Positions 33,801-46,186 of a stretch of DNA of 64,000 nucleotides are shown in pieces (positions within the stretch are counted from its first letter, which is position 1; each line of letters opens with the position of its first letter). The translations under genes and the position numbers were made by a program. Location of the stretch: assembly GCA_031213475.1 (NCBI GenBank), contig JARUPZ010000009.1:5923601-5987600 (forward strand). The letters run 5' to 3'. Below the pieces are notes generated by a model. The model was not told where the DNA came from, did not search any database, and was given only the letters and a program-made list of their open reading frames with translations. The DNA is from Nereocystis luetkeana. Its lineage: Eukaryota; Sar; Phaeophyceae; Laminariales; Laminariaceae.

Positions 33801-35650
33801 TGTTGAGCACGACCCCCACAAATATGATTTTCGATTTCGTGAAAACAAAAGAGGAATATTGACACTTGTATTCTGACTTTTCTGAAATTTCAGTATTTTC
33901 CAGAGAATGTTTTCTGGACAAGGGAATAACTCTTACTTTAAAAAGGGACGTCGTCAGTGTATTCTTCATACGAAATTCGAGTTCAAGGCTAGAGCGGATC
34001 GGGCAACCCCACCGTTCGAGCTGTACCACCACTCGCGAGCTCGCATAGCTGATAAGGGTCGTCCTAAAGGTCATTCGCAACTCATGGCCGAACGCATAAA
34101 GCGCAATAGCTTTATGGGCTCCCGTGGCAGAATTTACAAGGTGACCGCACCGAGGTGGACAATCGACTAAGCTGGATGAGGACAATAGCTGAGACTTTGT
34201 CGCGCTGGACATTTTAGCGTGATATGGTAGCGATCCATGCCCCTCCCCAAGGCACCGACCCTTGTCTACGAGTCAGGTCGAGGACAGTCGGGCAATCGCA
34301 CGAATATGTTCCGCGAGGACATCTGCTGTAATGACGGGTTTGTGCCAGGGGTACAACTATTTCACGAGCCGACTGAGGCGCGTAGTAGATAAGATTCAAT
34401 CTCGCTAAATTCGTTGAAATGCCGAAAAACTCAGGAGAAAACGAAATAAAATATGTCTCGTTAAGATTTACTCCTACTCTGGAGTATCTTACACAACGTT
34501 AGAATCCGACGCATTTCTTGGGACTAGGTCATAATTCTCAACAATAACATTGCTCCGTTTTGTGGCTCGATATCCAGCGTCACCCAGTGTACTTCCGACG
34601 TTATGCCCAAATAATTGCGTACACCGAGGGGTTGGTGATGAACAATGTCCTCCCAAGACCAGAAATTTTGAAGTTATCCCCTGAGTGCCCCGCTGTGCAC
34701 TTGTTGCGTACAGTTTCGGGTGTATTTTATTCGATGAAAGACCCAAAGTCAGCAGGAACGTTGACATCCCCTCGTCTCTCCCTTGATGTTTTCCTGAACT
34801 CTTCAGCCGTGGCAAATATGGGCAGGGAATGACGAGTCCTAACACAGAAACCAATTGCCCATGTATATTCATTGAGGATTCAACAACATGACTCGATCGC
34901 TACTGGCCGAGTAGGTTCGATTGCAGACGTTCTATTTTAACGAGTTCTGGGCTCGGAGTCTGCCTTCAAACGGCCGAAACAGACATAACGCGAGGACTCT
35001 ATCAATCATGACCGAACAACCAGCGTCTTATCTCATCAAGATGTTCGTCGCTCATGAGGTTGTGTGGGACCCACACGCACAATGGATTGATCGCCCGAAG
35101 CGAAACAAGTATACATGCCGACGATATATTGAATGAGGGGAAGACATCCGGGTGCCTCTAGGCAGCAATTGTGTGGTCGTCACATCGCTGCTCTATGTAC
35201 GTCTACTCCCCCTTCGATATCGAGTACAAAATTTAACATCGCGTCATTAGTGTGTTTTTCTCGATTATCGAAACGTTATACGGATTGTTTTGGTGCGTTT
35301 TTTATCGATCGGGAAAGGCTTTTGCTTGGGATCGTTTTTGGAAGCCCGTATATTTTGTTTTTATGGACGGAAACTCTACATACGACAGACAAACTCTGCA
35401 AGCTCCAAGAAGAAGTAAGGGTATATTCCTTAGAAATAATCACGGATGGTGTATGTCGGGATGAAAACCGTGCCCCCTCGATACTGATTATCGATTTACC
35501 GTCGCTACTGAACCGTGCTGTTTCATCCCGTATCTTATTAGACTTAGCTAATCTTGGCTAGAATTGTTCTTGCACAGCCAAGCAACGTTTGGCGTGCTTA
35601 TTGCATAAATGTGTGTCCTTGGTTGGACTTGTAAATCCGCTCAGTTATAG
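30801..35650. other. Long stretch with no recognised gene
   Basis: Several open frames of 60-160 codons exist (for example minus 33724-34212; plus 31994-32320 and 35133-35561), but none shows a domain motif and they overlap open frames on the other strand. A plus-strand 67-codon frame at 31564-31767 has a protein-like look (RYISLPTLRVQNLTEKEF) without matching any family I know. A spliced host gene could hide here; I could not see one. Confidence 0.35.
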
Positions 35651-35654
35651 TAAG

Positions 35655-36735
35655 TAGTGCAAGGCGCTTTGCTCCGCCGGCGGCCTAACCCGCCCGCTAC
35701 GCTCGCTCTGGAAGGAAAAAAGTACATCAAATTATGCGAAGTGACAGAGGCCCACGATTGAGTTTAGGTCGTAATTGCAAACCGGCGACTTGATAATGCC
35801 AAGAGTCCCGCCGCCATGCTTCAGAAACAAACAGCTCCGACGCCAGCTCGAATGCCATATATGCGCTTCTCGTCGCGGATGTCGTACGTACGTACATACC
35901 CCAGGTAGGATACTGCTGTCTGTACTTATTTTCTTCTTTCGATATACTCTTTCATATGTCTGTACTCGTACCTGGTATGTATGTAGGAATAAGGCGAAAG
36001 CACAGCACGGCACAGCAGCAAAAAAAAAGAAAATGAAACCGAAAACTCGGAAAGGGAAAAAAATCCCCGTCCCCTCTCGTGTAATAATTTTCAGCCTGAT
36101 TGGAACACCTTGCACCCGGTCAAGAAAAAAAAAAAAAAAAAAACGCACAGAAGATCTTCTCTCTCAGCCTCGTACGCCGTCTGCTCCTCTCGCCACCACC
36201 TCGCTACCGATTCGGTCCGGATAAAGGTTTTATCACTCTCTGCCACAATCAGCCCCTTCGCCCGCCTCGCGTGAAGCCCGGTGCTCACCGTGGCCGTCAT
36301 TCGCCAGCTCGATAACGTTGGTGTTCAAACTGCACACCTCCTTCTTTCAACTTCTGCGTGGGCGCAAAAATAAGCACCGCTTGAATAGTATCTTGCCCTC
36401 CTGAACGACCTTGATAAACTCGTAAATACTCTATCAACAATCATAAGTCGAAGCCGGACAAAGCCCGTTCATGAATCCCTCGTGTCTCAAGGCACACGCG
36501 ACGCCTAGGCACGAAAGCGGCGACCGAGCTCCTTGCAACCTCCCCTCTACCCGCCAGCACCCAGTGACACCCGCGACGGCGCCGGGTTCTCCCGCCGTGC
36601 CGTACTCGGAGTACACGCACGCACACAAAACGAAATAGGAAAAAAGGAAGAAAGGACGTGCCAAGAAAAATGGAGAAAACCAATTATTGCTGGAAAGGTC
36701 CGGCAAGTAGTAATGAAACGCTGCCTGATTGGAGC
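35655..36735 (-). repeat. 1.1-kb unit U3, inverted and 5' truncated
   Basis: Read on the minus strand it matches U1 from about 23690 to the terminal hairpin (GCGGGCGGG near 35690, then GCGCCTTGC). It lacks about the first 80 bases of the unit. A run of 19 A (36125-36143) expands the site that reads TTCTTCTTTTCGACC in U1. It also carries a TACCTGGTA motif at 35969. Confidence 0.75.
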
Positions 36736-37402
36736 ACCTTGCACCCGGTCGAAAAGAAGAAAGGACAAAATCGCACAGAAGAGCTTCTCTCTGAGCCTCG
36801 TACGTCGCCCGCCCCTCTCGCCACCACCTCGCTACCGATTCGGTCCGAGTAAAGCTTGTATCACTCTCTGCCACAATCAGCCCCGTCGCCCGCCCCCCGT
36901 GAAGCCTGGTGCTCACCGTGGCCGTCGTTCGCCAGCTCGATAACGTTGGTGTTCAAACTGCACACCTACCTCTTTCAACTTCAGCGTGGTCGCACAAAAA
37001 AGCACCGCTTGAATAGTATCTTGCCCTCCTGAACGACCTTTATAAACTCGTACATACTCTATCAACAATCATAAATCGAAGCCAGGCAAAGCCCGTTCAT
37101 GCATACCTTGTGTCTCGAGGCACACGCGACGCCTAGGCACGAAAGCGGCGACCGCGCTCCTTGCAACCCCTCCTCTACCCGCCAGCACCCGCTGACACCC
37201 GCGACGGTGCCGGGTCCTCCCGCGATGCCGTGCTAGGAGAACACCCACGCACACGAAACGAAAGAAGAAAAAATGAAGAAATGGCCGAGAAAACAAAAAA
37301 CTGCTGGAAGGTCCGAAAAGTAATGAAAGGAGGCGGTTTGGAAGTGGGAGCTCTGAGAGGCCAGGGATGCACCAACCGAGCACGCTCAGGGGTTGTGATC
37401 TA
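36720..37402 (-). repeat. 1.1-kb unit U4, inverted and 3' truncated
   Basis: On the minus strand it starts with ACTTAGATCACAACCCCTGA, as U1 does, but stops at the CCAATCAGGCAG point, where U3 begins in the middle of its own first part. The pair U4-U3 looks like two tandem units that lost the intervening 3' and 5' parts by recombination. Confidence 0.75.
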
Positions 37403-37409
37403 AGTGTGT

Positions 37410-38760
37410 AGTTCCATAATTTTCTCTTTTTTTATGATTATCGAAATATTCTTCCACTCCAGAGTTTTTGGGGCCCGAAACGGGTCCAGTTTTGACGTAA
37501 ATAAAAGTTCACGAATCAGGACTATGGTACGGAAAGGGTGAAAAAGCAATTCCTTACGTATATAATACCCGCGGACGGCTTGTATACAAACTAGTATAAT
37601 TCAGAAGAATATATACATCGTAGACGAGGTGTACTACCACTTTTGATAAGCGGAGTATCAACTCGTACAGTATGACTATTCACACGGCCTGCGCCGACCT
37701 TCGCCTTCCCAGCGGCTTTATGAGAAGGGGCATTTGCCTCTGCTCGTGCTTGCGGAGACATTTTAGCAGCCCGAGCCTCTCGCGTAGCAGCAACCGAGTT
37801 AGTCTCGAACCCCAGCGACTTGCTCTCGTAAAACATCTTGAACTCTTAACTAGTCCGTCTGCCACCTTGGACCTGTAGCTCTGGCACTGCTTCACTGCCC
37901 TATCACGTGTAGGTTGCAGTTGATTTTCGGCGTCAAGTCAGCGGCGTCTGTAAAAAAGGAGAACGATACACCCCACCCCCAGCGGTTGCAATGGAAAACT
38001 GTTGCAACCTTTGTGATCACATGCTCCAACAATAAAAAGAGGGAAACATGGATCAGCATTCTAATGTTTTCACTAGGTTCTGGTACCCCCCCTCCCCCCT
38101 TATTTCATGTAAGTTGGGTTGGCGTCGGTTGGCAAAGACAGTGTAAAGCATGCCGCTCACTACGTGCGCTAGCCAACAAGGTACCGTCTGTTATTTTTAT
38201 TTTGCGGTCGCCCAAGGCTGGTTGTCGAGTTAGATCATTTGTGCAAGGTGAAGAGACTTTGCTCCGCATAAGTGGAAATGATCGCATCACGTAGTGTTCA
38301 AGGTAAGGCGCCCTAGAGGCAGTTCCTTAGGACTCCCATAGTTGTCCCTGAAAATGCCTAAACCGGAAATATAATCAACTCATTGAAGCTGTCATCCAGA
38401 TGCAAGTCCGTCTCAATAGGGTTTCTAAGTAGGATGCAACTTACCCTTCATGCGACTCGCCCAGCACCTCACGGCGATTCGCGCTTGGTGCAAGCAATAT
38501 TTGCCTGGTCTGTGAAAACCCAACATGCTCCGTCCCAGCATTGTAGGGGTGCGAGGGTCCATGGTCATATGACTACGGCCATGCATGAGATCGAGTACAT
38601 CTCTACTGTCGAGTCCACCCCCCCCCCTGTCTAGCGAATGCGAATGACGTTACGATTATAACGAATTATGTTTCGAAGCTTTTTTGGTCGTTTTTGTTTT
38701 CTCGCTTGGCAATATAATTAATGAGATTTTCCGCTAGTCTTGGGCGAGCGATTTCTTCTG
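37410..38760. other. No recognised gene
   Basis: A minus-strand frame (37591-37836) is rich in Ala, Lys and Arg (EARAAKMSPQARAEANAPSH) and might be an exon, but open frames overlap it on both strands and no motif decides. Otherwise nothing is seen. Confidence 0.3.
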
Positions 38761-38764
38761 GACC

Positions 38765-38825
38765 TTCAGGACTGCAGTCCGATTTTTAGGACAAACAGTC
38801 AAATTCCAAGTAACTTTGACCCGGA
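38765..38825 (+). repeat. Relic of the 89-bp MITE family
   Basis: GGACTGCAGTCCG, then GGACAAACAGTCAAATTCCA and AGTAACTTTG, align with the interior of the TTAA-flanked element at 8037-8125 (CGCAGTCCCG, GGACAATCCAGTCAAATTTC, AGTAGTTTTG). The outer ends and the TTAA sites are gone. Confidence 0.55.
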
Positions 38826-38995
38826 ATGAGTGAACAAAGGAGAGGCAAAACTGCTACGATCTCCCCTGTTACAAATATGCGAATGGTCCGCACCGAACGA
38901 GCATCATTTTGCTACTTTGTGTGATGTACACACGTTGTTGGTTTTTGTTTTGTTTTTTTTCCCCCTTTTTTCGAACTTTTACTTGCCAGCCTAAG

Positions 38996-39234
38996 GGTCA
39001 TTCTTATCAGAGTGTTTTCCGAATGTTCGACAATTTTTCCGCACAACTTTTCAATCTTCTCTATTTTCCTGTTCTTTTTTTTCCAAATATTGGGAAGTTA
39101 ACGAACTTGATATTTTTGGTTCTGGAGAACTTCACGACTAGTGACAGAACGCCTCCGTATATGGATACATATCTTCGATTATTTCCTAACTTCGGAAAAT
39201 TTGGAAATACGCTCTCCGATAAGAATGAACCTGA
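38996..39234. mobile_element. MITE family M3, copy 1
   Basis: The ends are inverted repeats: GGTCATTCTTATCAGAG at the left and, reversed, GGTTCATTCTTATCGGAGAG at the right. The interior (AATTTTTCCGCACAACTTTTC, GGTTCTGGAGAACTTCACGA, GACAGAACGCCTCCGTATAT) is shared with the copy at 53159-53404 in the opposite orientation. It has no coding capacity. Confidence 0.7.
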
Positions 39235-39241
39235 CTCGTTC

Positions 39242-39395
39242 GAGGTTTTACCCTCGACGAGCTTCTAGAGAAGCCGTGGTCACCGGTGTCTACCCTTCCC
39301 CCCTCGGTACGTGCCTTCATTTTTTTCGCACATAGCGTTCAGCATTCTCTCTGCTCGTCGATTTTCATCTAATGTAGCTCACTCCCGCTCTAGCG
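39242..39395 (+). repeat. Dispersed repeat R3, copy 2
   Basis: It matches 29752-29907 in order and orientation and lies immediately after MITE copy 1. Confidence 0.7.
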
Positions 39396-39750
39396 CTTTC
39401 CGCAAAATCATTTTTTTTATGGAAGAAAATATTATAGGTAAAAAAATGCATACGATGCTCACATATTTGTAGGCGTGCTGCTCTCCGGCGGCCGAGGGTT
39501 GTTCCTCTCAGTGTCGGCTTGGGGCAAGCAAGGGGACCATGGGTGCATTAGGACGCATGTCTGGATCCCGGCCGAGAATCACGGCGGTGCTCGGTACATT
39601 GAACGTCGCTGAATGGGCTGTGTGACCCAGGGATTGCTTTCCGCCTCGCCTGGCCGATTAGGTGGCATTGGAAACCCCACACTTTTTGTTTTATTGGTAA
39701 CAGACCGCCACCCTCTCACCCTCTCACTAATGTACATACGTTTTCAACCT

Positions 39751-39800
39751 CAGCAGTAGCAGCCGCAACAGCAGCAGCAGCACCAGAAGCAGTAGAGATA
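39751..39800. repeat. Imperfect CAG/CAA-rich tract
   Basis: AGCAGTAGCAGCCGCAACAG and following CAG units. On the minus strand it reads as poly-Cys or poly-Ala in short frames, which is typical of a microsatellite. Confidence 0.6.
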
Positions 39801-40189
39801 CAGAAGCGACAGGAGTCTACATCTGTCGGCTTTCTTATTCGTTGTGCCAAGCCGTTTGACGGGTCGTGTACACCTAACACTAGGGACCTTTGTGGCCACA
39901 ACGGTTCGTCCACAAGGCAGAAATATTCGGAGTAGGCATTGGTGCCATACCCAGCTACAGTACATGTCGAGTCCCGTCTTTTTCTATTGACTCGGTATGT
40001 GGCACCCGGCAAGGCTTACACTGCTCGACTGCCTGTTTTGATATTCTATTTGTATTAGAATGCCCGTATTATACGACGGAGACTTACAACAACAAAACAT
40101 TTTCGTCGATGAATTTTCCATGTGTGCCCCAACCGCACGTATACCTGTAAATCAATAAACACATACAAAGAAGCTGCACCCTACTAAGA

Positions 40190-40900
40190 ACTTACTAGAT
40201 TATGTAATAGTTGTAGTAGTTGTAAAAAAAAAGCTCATGGTACCGAGTGCATAGTGCTTCCCCGTGAAGTAAATATGGTCTGTCCAATAACAGTGTAGTA
40301 CTATTAATACCAGTACTACAAGTAGGAGCAATACTCGTAATCGTTGTGGTGTCCGCTATAGGTGTTGTTGTCCTCTGAATGCTGTTCTTCTTCCTGGCTA
40401 AGAGCAGTAGATGCCCTCAACCGTATAGAGTACGTGGATTGTACATTTAAAAATATTCAGAGTAGTGGTAGTAGTAGGGACTATTACTGTAGTCTAGTAT
40501 TTGTTCGTGCTGCTTCATGTTTTACTGGGAGTGATTATAGTGTAACAAAGTGAAATAGTCACTCTCCAACCCATGGTACCACGTGGTTACTTGACATATC
40601 TGTTGAACTTTATAAAGTGGCCTGTACTGAATAAGGGATTGGTCATGATCACCAGTAGTACTTAGTAGTATAGTTGGTGGTCAGCAGTCGTGTTGGTAGT
40701 GTACCAGGTAGAATCTTGTAGGGTGCGGCCCCTTCAACCTTGATTACCTTTGCGCAGTAGTGGCACTGTTTTAGGGTAACAATCTTGTAGTTTCCCCATA
40801 GTACCGCGGGCATGTAATGTAGTAGTTACTACAGAAATAGTAGTACTCAGCTCCTGCTGACTGCTCTTTCTCTTTCCTTCGAGCAATACCCTACTCATGG
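40190..40900. repeat. TAG/TAC-rich low-complexity stretch
   Basis: GTAGT, AGTAC and ACTACT motifs are strongly over-represented across about 700 bases (for example TGTAGTAGTTGTAA, AGTAGTGGTAGTAGTAGGGA, CCAGTAGTACTTAGTAGTAT). It looks like a decayed trinucleotide array. No gene. Confidence 0.5.
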
Positions 40901-41369
40901 CTCTTGGTTCCGCCAAGAACAGCTAGACGTGTGTCACCTGTGACCCTTTTTTCGCCTTCGCACGCCCCCGGGAGTTCACGTCACCCACATGCTGAAGGTG
41001 AATCTCGCACTTATGTATTGCATTCATTCAATCATACCAGATACCAGGTATGTGTTCGAAGCGTATGCTTATAAACCACGGGAAGACATGTATATCAAAT
41101 ATAATTGCAGGCGAGGGATTCGATCCCTTGTGTGAGGGTCCGCCTGGGCGAAATCTGCCGAGCTGTCGTCGGCAAATTTATTTGATACGTATATCGTTAT
41201 GTTGTCTTCCAACCGGCGACGTGCAGTGTTGTTCGAAAAGTAGCTAAGGAACTAAAAGTGAACTTCTCTCGAGGAAAAAAGCCGGAAGTATCATGTGACA
41301 AATCGAAACAAATATGGAGTACATTACGAATACCGCAACCAACGTCCCTCCATCTCATCTAAAAAAAGA

Positions 41370-44180
41370 ACACTCTCCAACTGCAGCCGTTCCTAATAAG
41401 AACTAAGCAAAACACACCGTCAATCAAAATGGTTGGTTGATAACTGCAACGCGTATGTTTCCATGCGCAGAAGGCCGTGGGTTGTTACTGGTCTATACTG
41501 CTATCAGGAGTAACTAGGAGAGAATCCCTGCGGTCTTCCTCCTATCGCCGCTTTCAAATCTTCTAGAACCCCTGCCCCTACATCCTACTACTGTGACTTG
41601 CCGTACCATCGATCCTTCCACCTCCAACCGGTAGAGCCAAGTCCCCTGCCCCAAGCACTCCCGAATACGGATCTTCCTAACACCCGCTGTCTAAACAATG
41701 ACTCGTTTATACCTGCCACGCGCATGTTCAAACGCGCAAACGGGCGTGCGGTGTTCCTGGTCTCTACTGATATCGGCCGTACAGAGGAGAAAGTATCTGC
41801 CTTCTTGCTCTCAGTGTAGCTATTGCACCTTATGCACCCCCCCCCCTGCATCCATACTTCTACCCGTGTCACTACTGCTATTTCACGTAGCACTGACCCG
41901 ACCAACTCCCAACGGAAGGGCCCAGTGCTCCACTACAAACCCTATCGAGGAATCGTCTACCAAAACCCTGCCCTCCATGAAAATGGCTGGTTTAGAACTG
42001 CTACGCGCCTTTTTCAACGCACTGAATATCATGCCATGTAGCTTGACTAAAGCGCTATCGGGGATACCTAGGAGAGATATGCTGCTGTTTCGGTCTATCG
42101 GGGATTCTCCCACTTCCCTTCTAGACCTTCCTTCCCGACGTACTACCGCACCTACCATAGTTATACCAACTTGTATTTATGACCCTTAAACCTCCTACCG
42201 CGGGGGCCGAGTCTTCCTACCCAAGCGATGACGAAAACGCATTAATGCCTTGTTTGCATCTGAACGACTGATTCAAACCTGCTTCGCGCATGTTTCAACG
42301 CGTAGAAGAACGTGCGGTGTTGCATGTTAACACCGCTACCGGTAGTAGTTCAGAGAGAGCGCCGGCCGTCTAGCTCTCTCTGTCGCTTTCCAACCTTCTC
42401 CAAGAACCAGACTCCAACGTACTACCAACGCCTTCCCTTCCCGTACTCCGGAATCTTTCACCTGCCACGGCAAGAGCCAAGACGTCGTTGCTAAGCACTC
42501 CCAAGGTATATTCTACGAAACCCCGCTGTCCATTTAAAGGGATGATCTGAACTTGCACGCGCATGGGCAAACGCGCAAAAGGTCGTGCCGTGTTGCCCGT
42601 CTACACTGCTCTTGGTAGGACCTAGGAGAACGTCACTGCTGTCTCGCTCTTTCTGTACATCCTCAACCTTGTCCAACCTGTCCACCCACGTACTACCACT
42701 GCATATTCTTCCCGTCCTCCTGACCCTGCTACATCCAACCTCAAGGTCCCGGTCAACAGTTCCAACCACTCGGCAAGAAGCATCTTCAACAAAACCGCTG
42801 TTCGAAAGAATATTGGGTTTTGGACTGGTACAAGCATTCGTTGAACGCGCATTATACCGGGCTGTGTTTCTGGTCCACACTGCGTTCAGTACTAACTACT
42901 ACGGAGTCCATGCCGTCTCGGTTTCTCAGTAGCTTCTCACCGGTAATCAACCCCTACCCCGACGTAATGCCAATACTGCTACTTCCCGTACTCCAGGCCC
43001 TGCAAACTCCAGCCACAAGGGCCTAGTTCCTCGTCTAAAGCACCCTCTATTGAGCATGTACCAAACTCGCAGTCCATCAAAAGGATTTTTTTGTAACTAC
43101 TACGCGCATGCCCAAACGTGCAGAGGGTCGTGCGATGTTGCTGGTCTACGCTGCTCTTGGTAGGGACTAGGGGGGCGTTACTGCTGTCCCACTCTCTCTG
43201 TAGGTCATCAAGCTTGTTCAACGCCTACCCCCACGTACTAACACTAGTTATTCTTCCCGTACTCCTGGCACTACCACCTCCAACCTCAAGGGCCCTGTCC
43301 TGCATTCCAAGCGCTCCCGAAAAGGCATGTACCAATAAGTGGCTATGCACCTATATTGCTGGTGTATTACTGATTCGCTTATATTTCAACGCGCACAAGG
43401 TCGTGCGGTGTGATTGATGCAAACTGCTATCGGTAGGACATAAGAGAGAGTCCGTGCCTTCACACTTTCTATGTAGCTCTTCAACGTTGTCCAACACCCG
43501 CTCCCACGTACTACTACTACTTCGTCTTCCCGTGCTCCTGACGTGTCGTCCTGCATTCTAAACTCACGCGAAGAAGAATCTTGAACAAACCCTCTGCCCA
43601 TCAAAACGTTTGTTAAAGCTCCTACCCGAAAGGTTTAACACGTAGAAGGCAGTCCGGTATTGCTGGTATGCACTGCTCCGGTAATACTTACGAGGAAGTC
43701 CCTGCCGTCCGCCTTCTTTGCAGAACTGCACCCTTTTTCAACCCCTCCCCCCATGTATTACGAATACTTTTACATCCCGTACCCCTAACCCTGGTAACCT
43801 ACAACCGCATGGGCCCGGTTCTCCAGTTCAAGCAGACCCGGTGAAGCATCCACCAAACAATCGCTGCCGATTAAAAAGACTCGTAAAGATTTGCTTTCGC
43901 GCATGTTCCTATCGCGCAAATAGTCATCCGGTGATTCCGGTCTATGCTGCAATCCATAGGACCTAGACGAAAGTCAGTGCCGTCTCGCTCTCTCGGTACC
44001 TCTTCCACCTTGTCCACCACCTCTCCTCACGTACTACCACTGCCACTTCTTCCCGTTTCCCAGAACCTCCCATCTTTGTTCTCAAGGACCAAGTCTTCCT
44101 TCACAAGCACTCCCGAAGAAGCGTCTACCATAAACTCGCTGTCAATCAAGATGGCTTGTTTAGTAGTGAGTTTCAGACGA
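41370..44180 (+). repeat. Satellite array, about 271-bp units, first block
   Basis: About ten units follow head-to-tail. Each has, in order, AAAATGGCTGGTTTA, a CTGCTACGCGCATG...AACGCGCA block, GTCGTGCGGTGTTGCTGGTC, CTACACTGCTATCGGTAGG, AGGAGAGAGTCCCTGCCGTC, TCTCGCTCTCTCTGTAGC, a CCCACGTACTACCACTAC-like block, CTTCTTCCCGTACTCC, CTGCCACCTCCAACC and CACTCCCGAAGAAGCAT. The GCGCATG block recurs near 41457, 41721, 42003, 42286, 42559, 42840, 43103, 43387, 43622 and 43892, giving a mean period of about 271 bp. The period is not a multiple of three and frames differ between units, so it is not a protein repeat. Units are strongly diverged. Confidence 0.85.
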
Positions 44181-45059
44181 ACAAATGTAGTAAAGCAGCG
44201 CTCAGGGTGATCATGATTCAGGGTTTGTCGAAGTCTCACCGCATAAAAAGACGTTGACGGCTTTTTGTTTTCCTGAGCGGATTCGTTTTTCCCCGTCGGC
44301 CAGGGCGAGGGGCTGAAATGCAGTTTTTCAGAATGGCCAAAGAAGCTCTTCAGGGTAAGGGGCATGGCACAGAGCACATTTAGTAGAGGATCTCTGTGCC
44401 GATACACAAGTAGCCGGGACTAACACTGACTCGCCGCCATAGCTGAGGGCGACAGGGCGCGCCATCTCCTCCAACCAGTCGTGGTTTGGTTCGTGAGTTT
44501 TACGCGGCGAGGCAGAACTAGCTCGGTCTATCTAAGAAGGCAAGGAGGTGGAGCATGCATCATCTTTATTTATTTATACTTACCGCATGCCACTCAGCAA
44601 CCTCACGCCGCGTGACCGTTAGCAGGGCGGTGAAAGCGTAGAAGGTACGCGAGGCAGAGAACTACTCGCCAAAGCGTTGGGGCAGACGGGCGCACCACCA
44701 GGAGGCGTTTAGTTGTGATGGGGCTACAAGTACTGTTGTATAGCAGCTGTACAGCAGCGGGCGAAACGAAGTGAGCTGCAGGAGGAGCAGCTCGATATAT
44801 AGACGAACCTCACGCTGCACACGAGAACGAAGACACACAACTTCGAGTTGGGTGCCGGCTTGGAGGAAAGCCACAGTGGAGGTCGTGTTACACTGATAGA
44901 GGAGTGGGAGGGAGAGGTCGGAGCGAACGTGGGTGGGGCACGCAGCAGTCGACAGCGCAATACTTAACGGTTGCTGTGAAAACACGGGAAGCTTCAACGC
45001 AGGTTCACATCTTCTGACCCTGAGCGTATTTTGTTCTGGAAATTTCCCAAATCCTGGAA
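44181..45059. other. About 0.9 kb of unrelated DNA splitting the satellite array
   Basis: The array breaks off in the middle of a unit after GGCTTGTTTAGTAGT and resumes near 45060-45130. The intervening sequence has no recognisable transposase, terminal repeats or gene. It is GC-richer than its surroundings, with several minus-strand frames, one of 111 codons. It is probably an inserted element; the borders are uncertain. Confidence 0.5.
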
Positions 45060-45810
45060 GCCCCCACCATGAGCACCCTCATCCTGAGCACCTACCCTGG
45101 GCATTTTGGTTTTTCCTTTTCACTACGAAACTGTCTGTTACTGCTGCGCGCGTGTTGTAACGCGCAAACGGTCGTGCGGTGCGGTTGGTGCCAAACACTG
45201 TCGGTAAGACCTGGAAGAATATCAGTGTCGTCACACGGCCGCTGTTGTAGCTCTTTCGTGTTGTCCAACCCCTCCCCTTGCGTACTACCCTTACCTCTTC
45301 TTCCCTGTTTCTGATCCTGCCACTTCCAACCTCGGGGGACGAGTTCTCCATTCCAAGCCCTCCGGACGAAGCATCTACCAATGACTCGAGGCCCATCTAA
45401 ATGGCTGGTCTAGGACTGCTACGCACATGGTTCAGACTGCAGAAGGTCGTGTGGTGTGGTTGGTGCCCACTGCTATCGGTAGTACCTAAGAGGGAGTCCC
45501 TGCGGTCTCGCTTTCCCTGCAGCTCTGTCGTCTTATTTTTCAGCTCTCCCGTCCACGTACTATTTGATTCCTTTACTTATCGTATCCCTGACCCTGCCAC
45601 CTTTTACCGCAAGGGTTCAGTCCTTCTTCCTGAACACCCGCAAAGAAGCATCTAACAAAAATCCATATTCCTTTGAAATGCCTGATTTTTCCCCGATCCG
45701 TGCACGTTCCAATTTGTAGGTTATGCGGTGTTACTGATCTACACTGCAGCTGGTCGTGATTAGGAGAGAGTCCTTTCCGTCCCACTCTCTCTGTAGCTTC
45801 AATCTTCCTA
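45060..45810 (+). repeat. Satellite array, second block
   Basis: Three units continue the array after the interruption (GCGCGCGTGTTGTAACGCGC near 45151, the equivalent block near 45422, a degenerate one near 45697). The array ends at CTCTCTGTAGCTTC. Confidence 0.8.
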
Positions 45811-46087
45811 TGTGTATATGTAAGAGTACAAAGGGTGCAAGGGTAAGAGCGACACGCCGAGCGTACGGCGACGCTGACCCTGGCATCGTGTGTCCTACAG
45901 CTACTGCTGCTGCTGTTATGGTGCGGGAGGCGGACTGCTGCCGTAGATGCCGTACATCAGTCCATGTAAAATTGTGATGGCACCTGTTACGAAAAAGGAG
46001 CTCTTTCTGTTGGACAAAACATGTGAAATGCAGATTTTTCGTCCTCACCGTATTATTGTTTTTAATTTCAACCAGAAAACACTGCTG

Positions 46088-46186
46088 GACAAAATATGTC
46101 AAGTGTTGTGTGTTCTTGACTCCTTCTACCCGTCGACATCCAGCAGCACAAGCAGTGTCCGTTCCTTAATCCCTGAGAGATGCAAG
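46088..46186 (-). repeat. Dispersed repeat R1, copy 4
   Basis: On the minus strand this reads CGGACACTGCTTGTGCTGCT then GGATGTCGACGGGTAGAAGG, the R1 core and 3' part. It lies directly next to the tandem units at 46187. Confidence 0.65.

Noticed and set aside
41097-41150. B-box-like GGATCGAATCC (minus strand) as a tRNA
   Set aside because: No A-box at a suitable distance and no cloverleaf; the bases instead form a simple hairpin with flanking GCAGGCG/CGCCTG.
41698-42189. 163-codon and other open frames within 41.4-45.8 kb
   Set aside because: They lie in a 271-bp satellite whose units change frame; no frame is kept from unit to unit.
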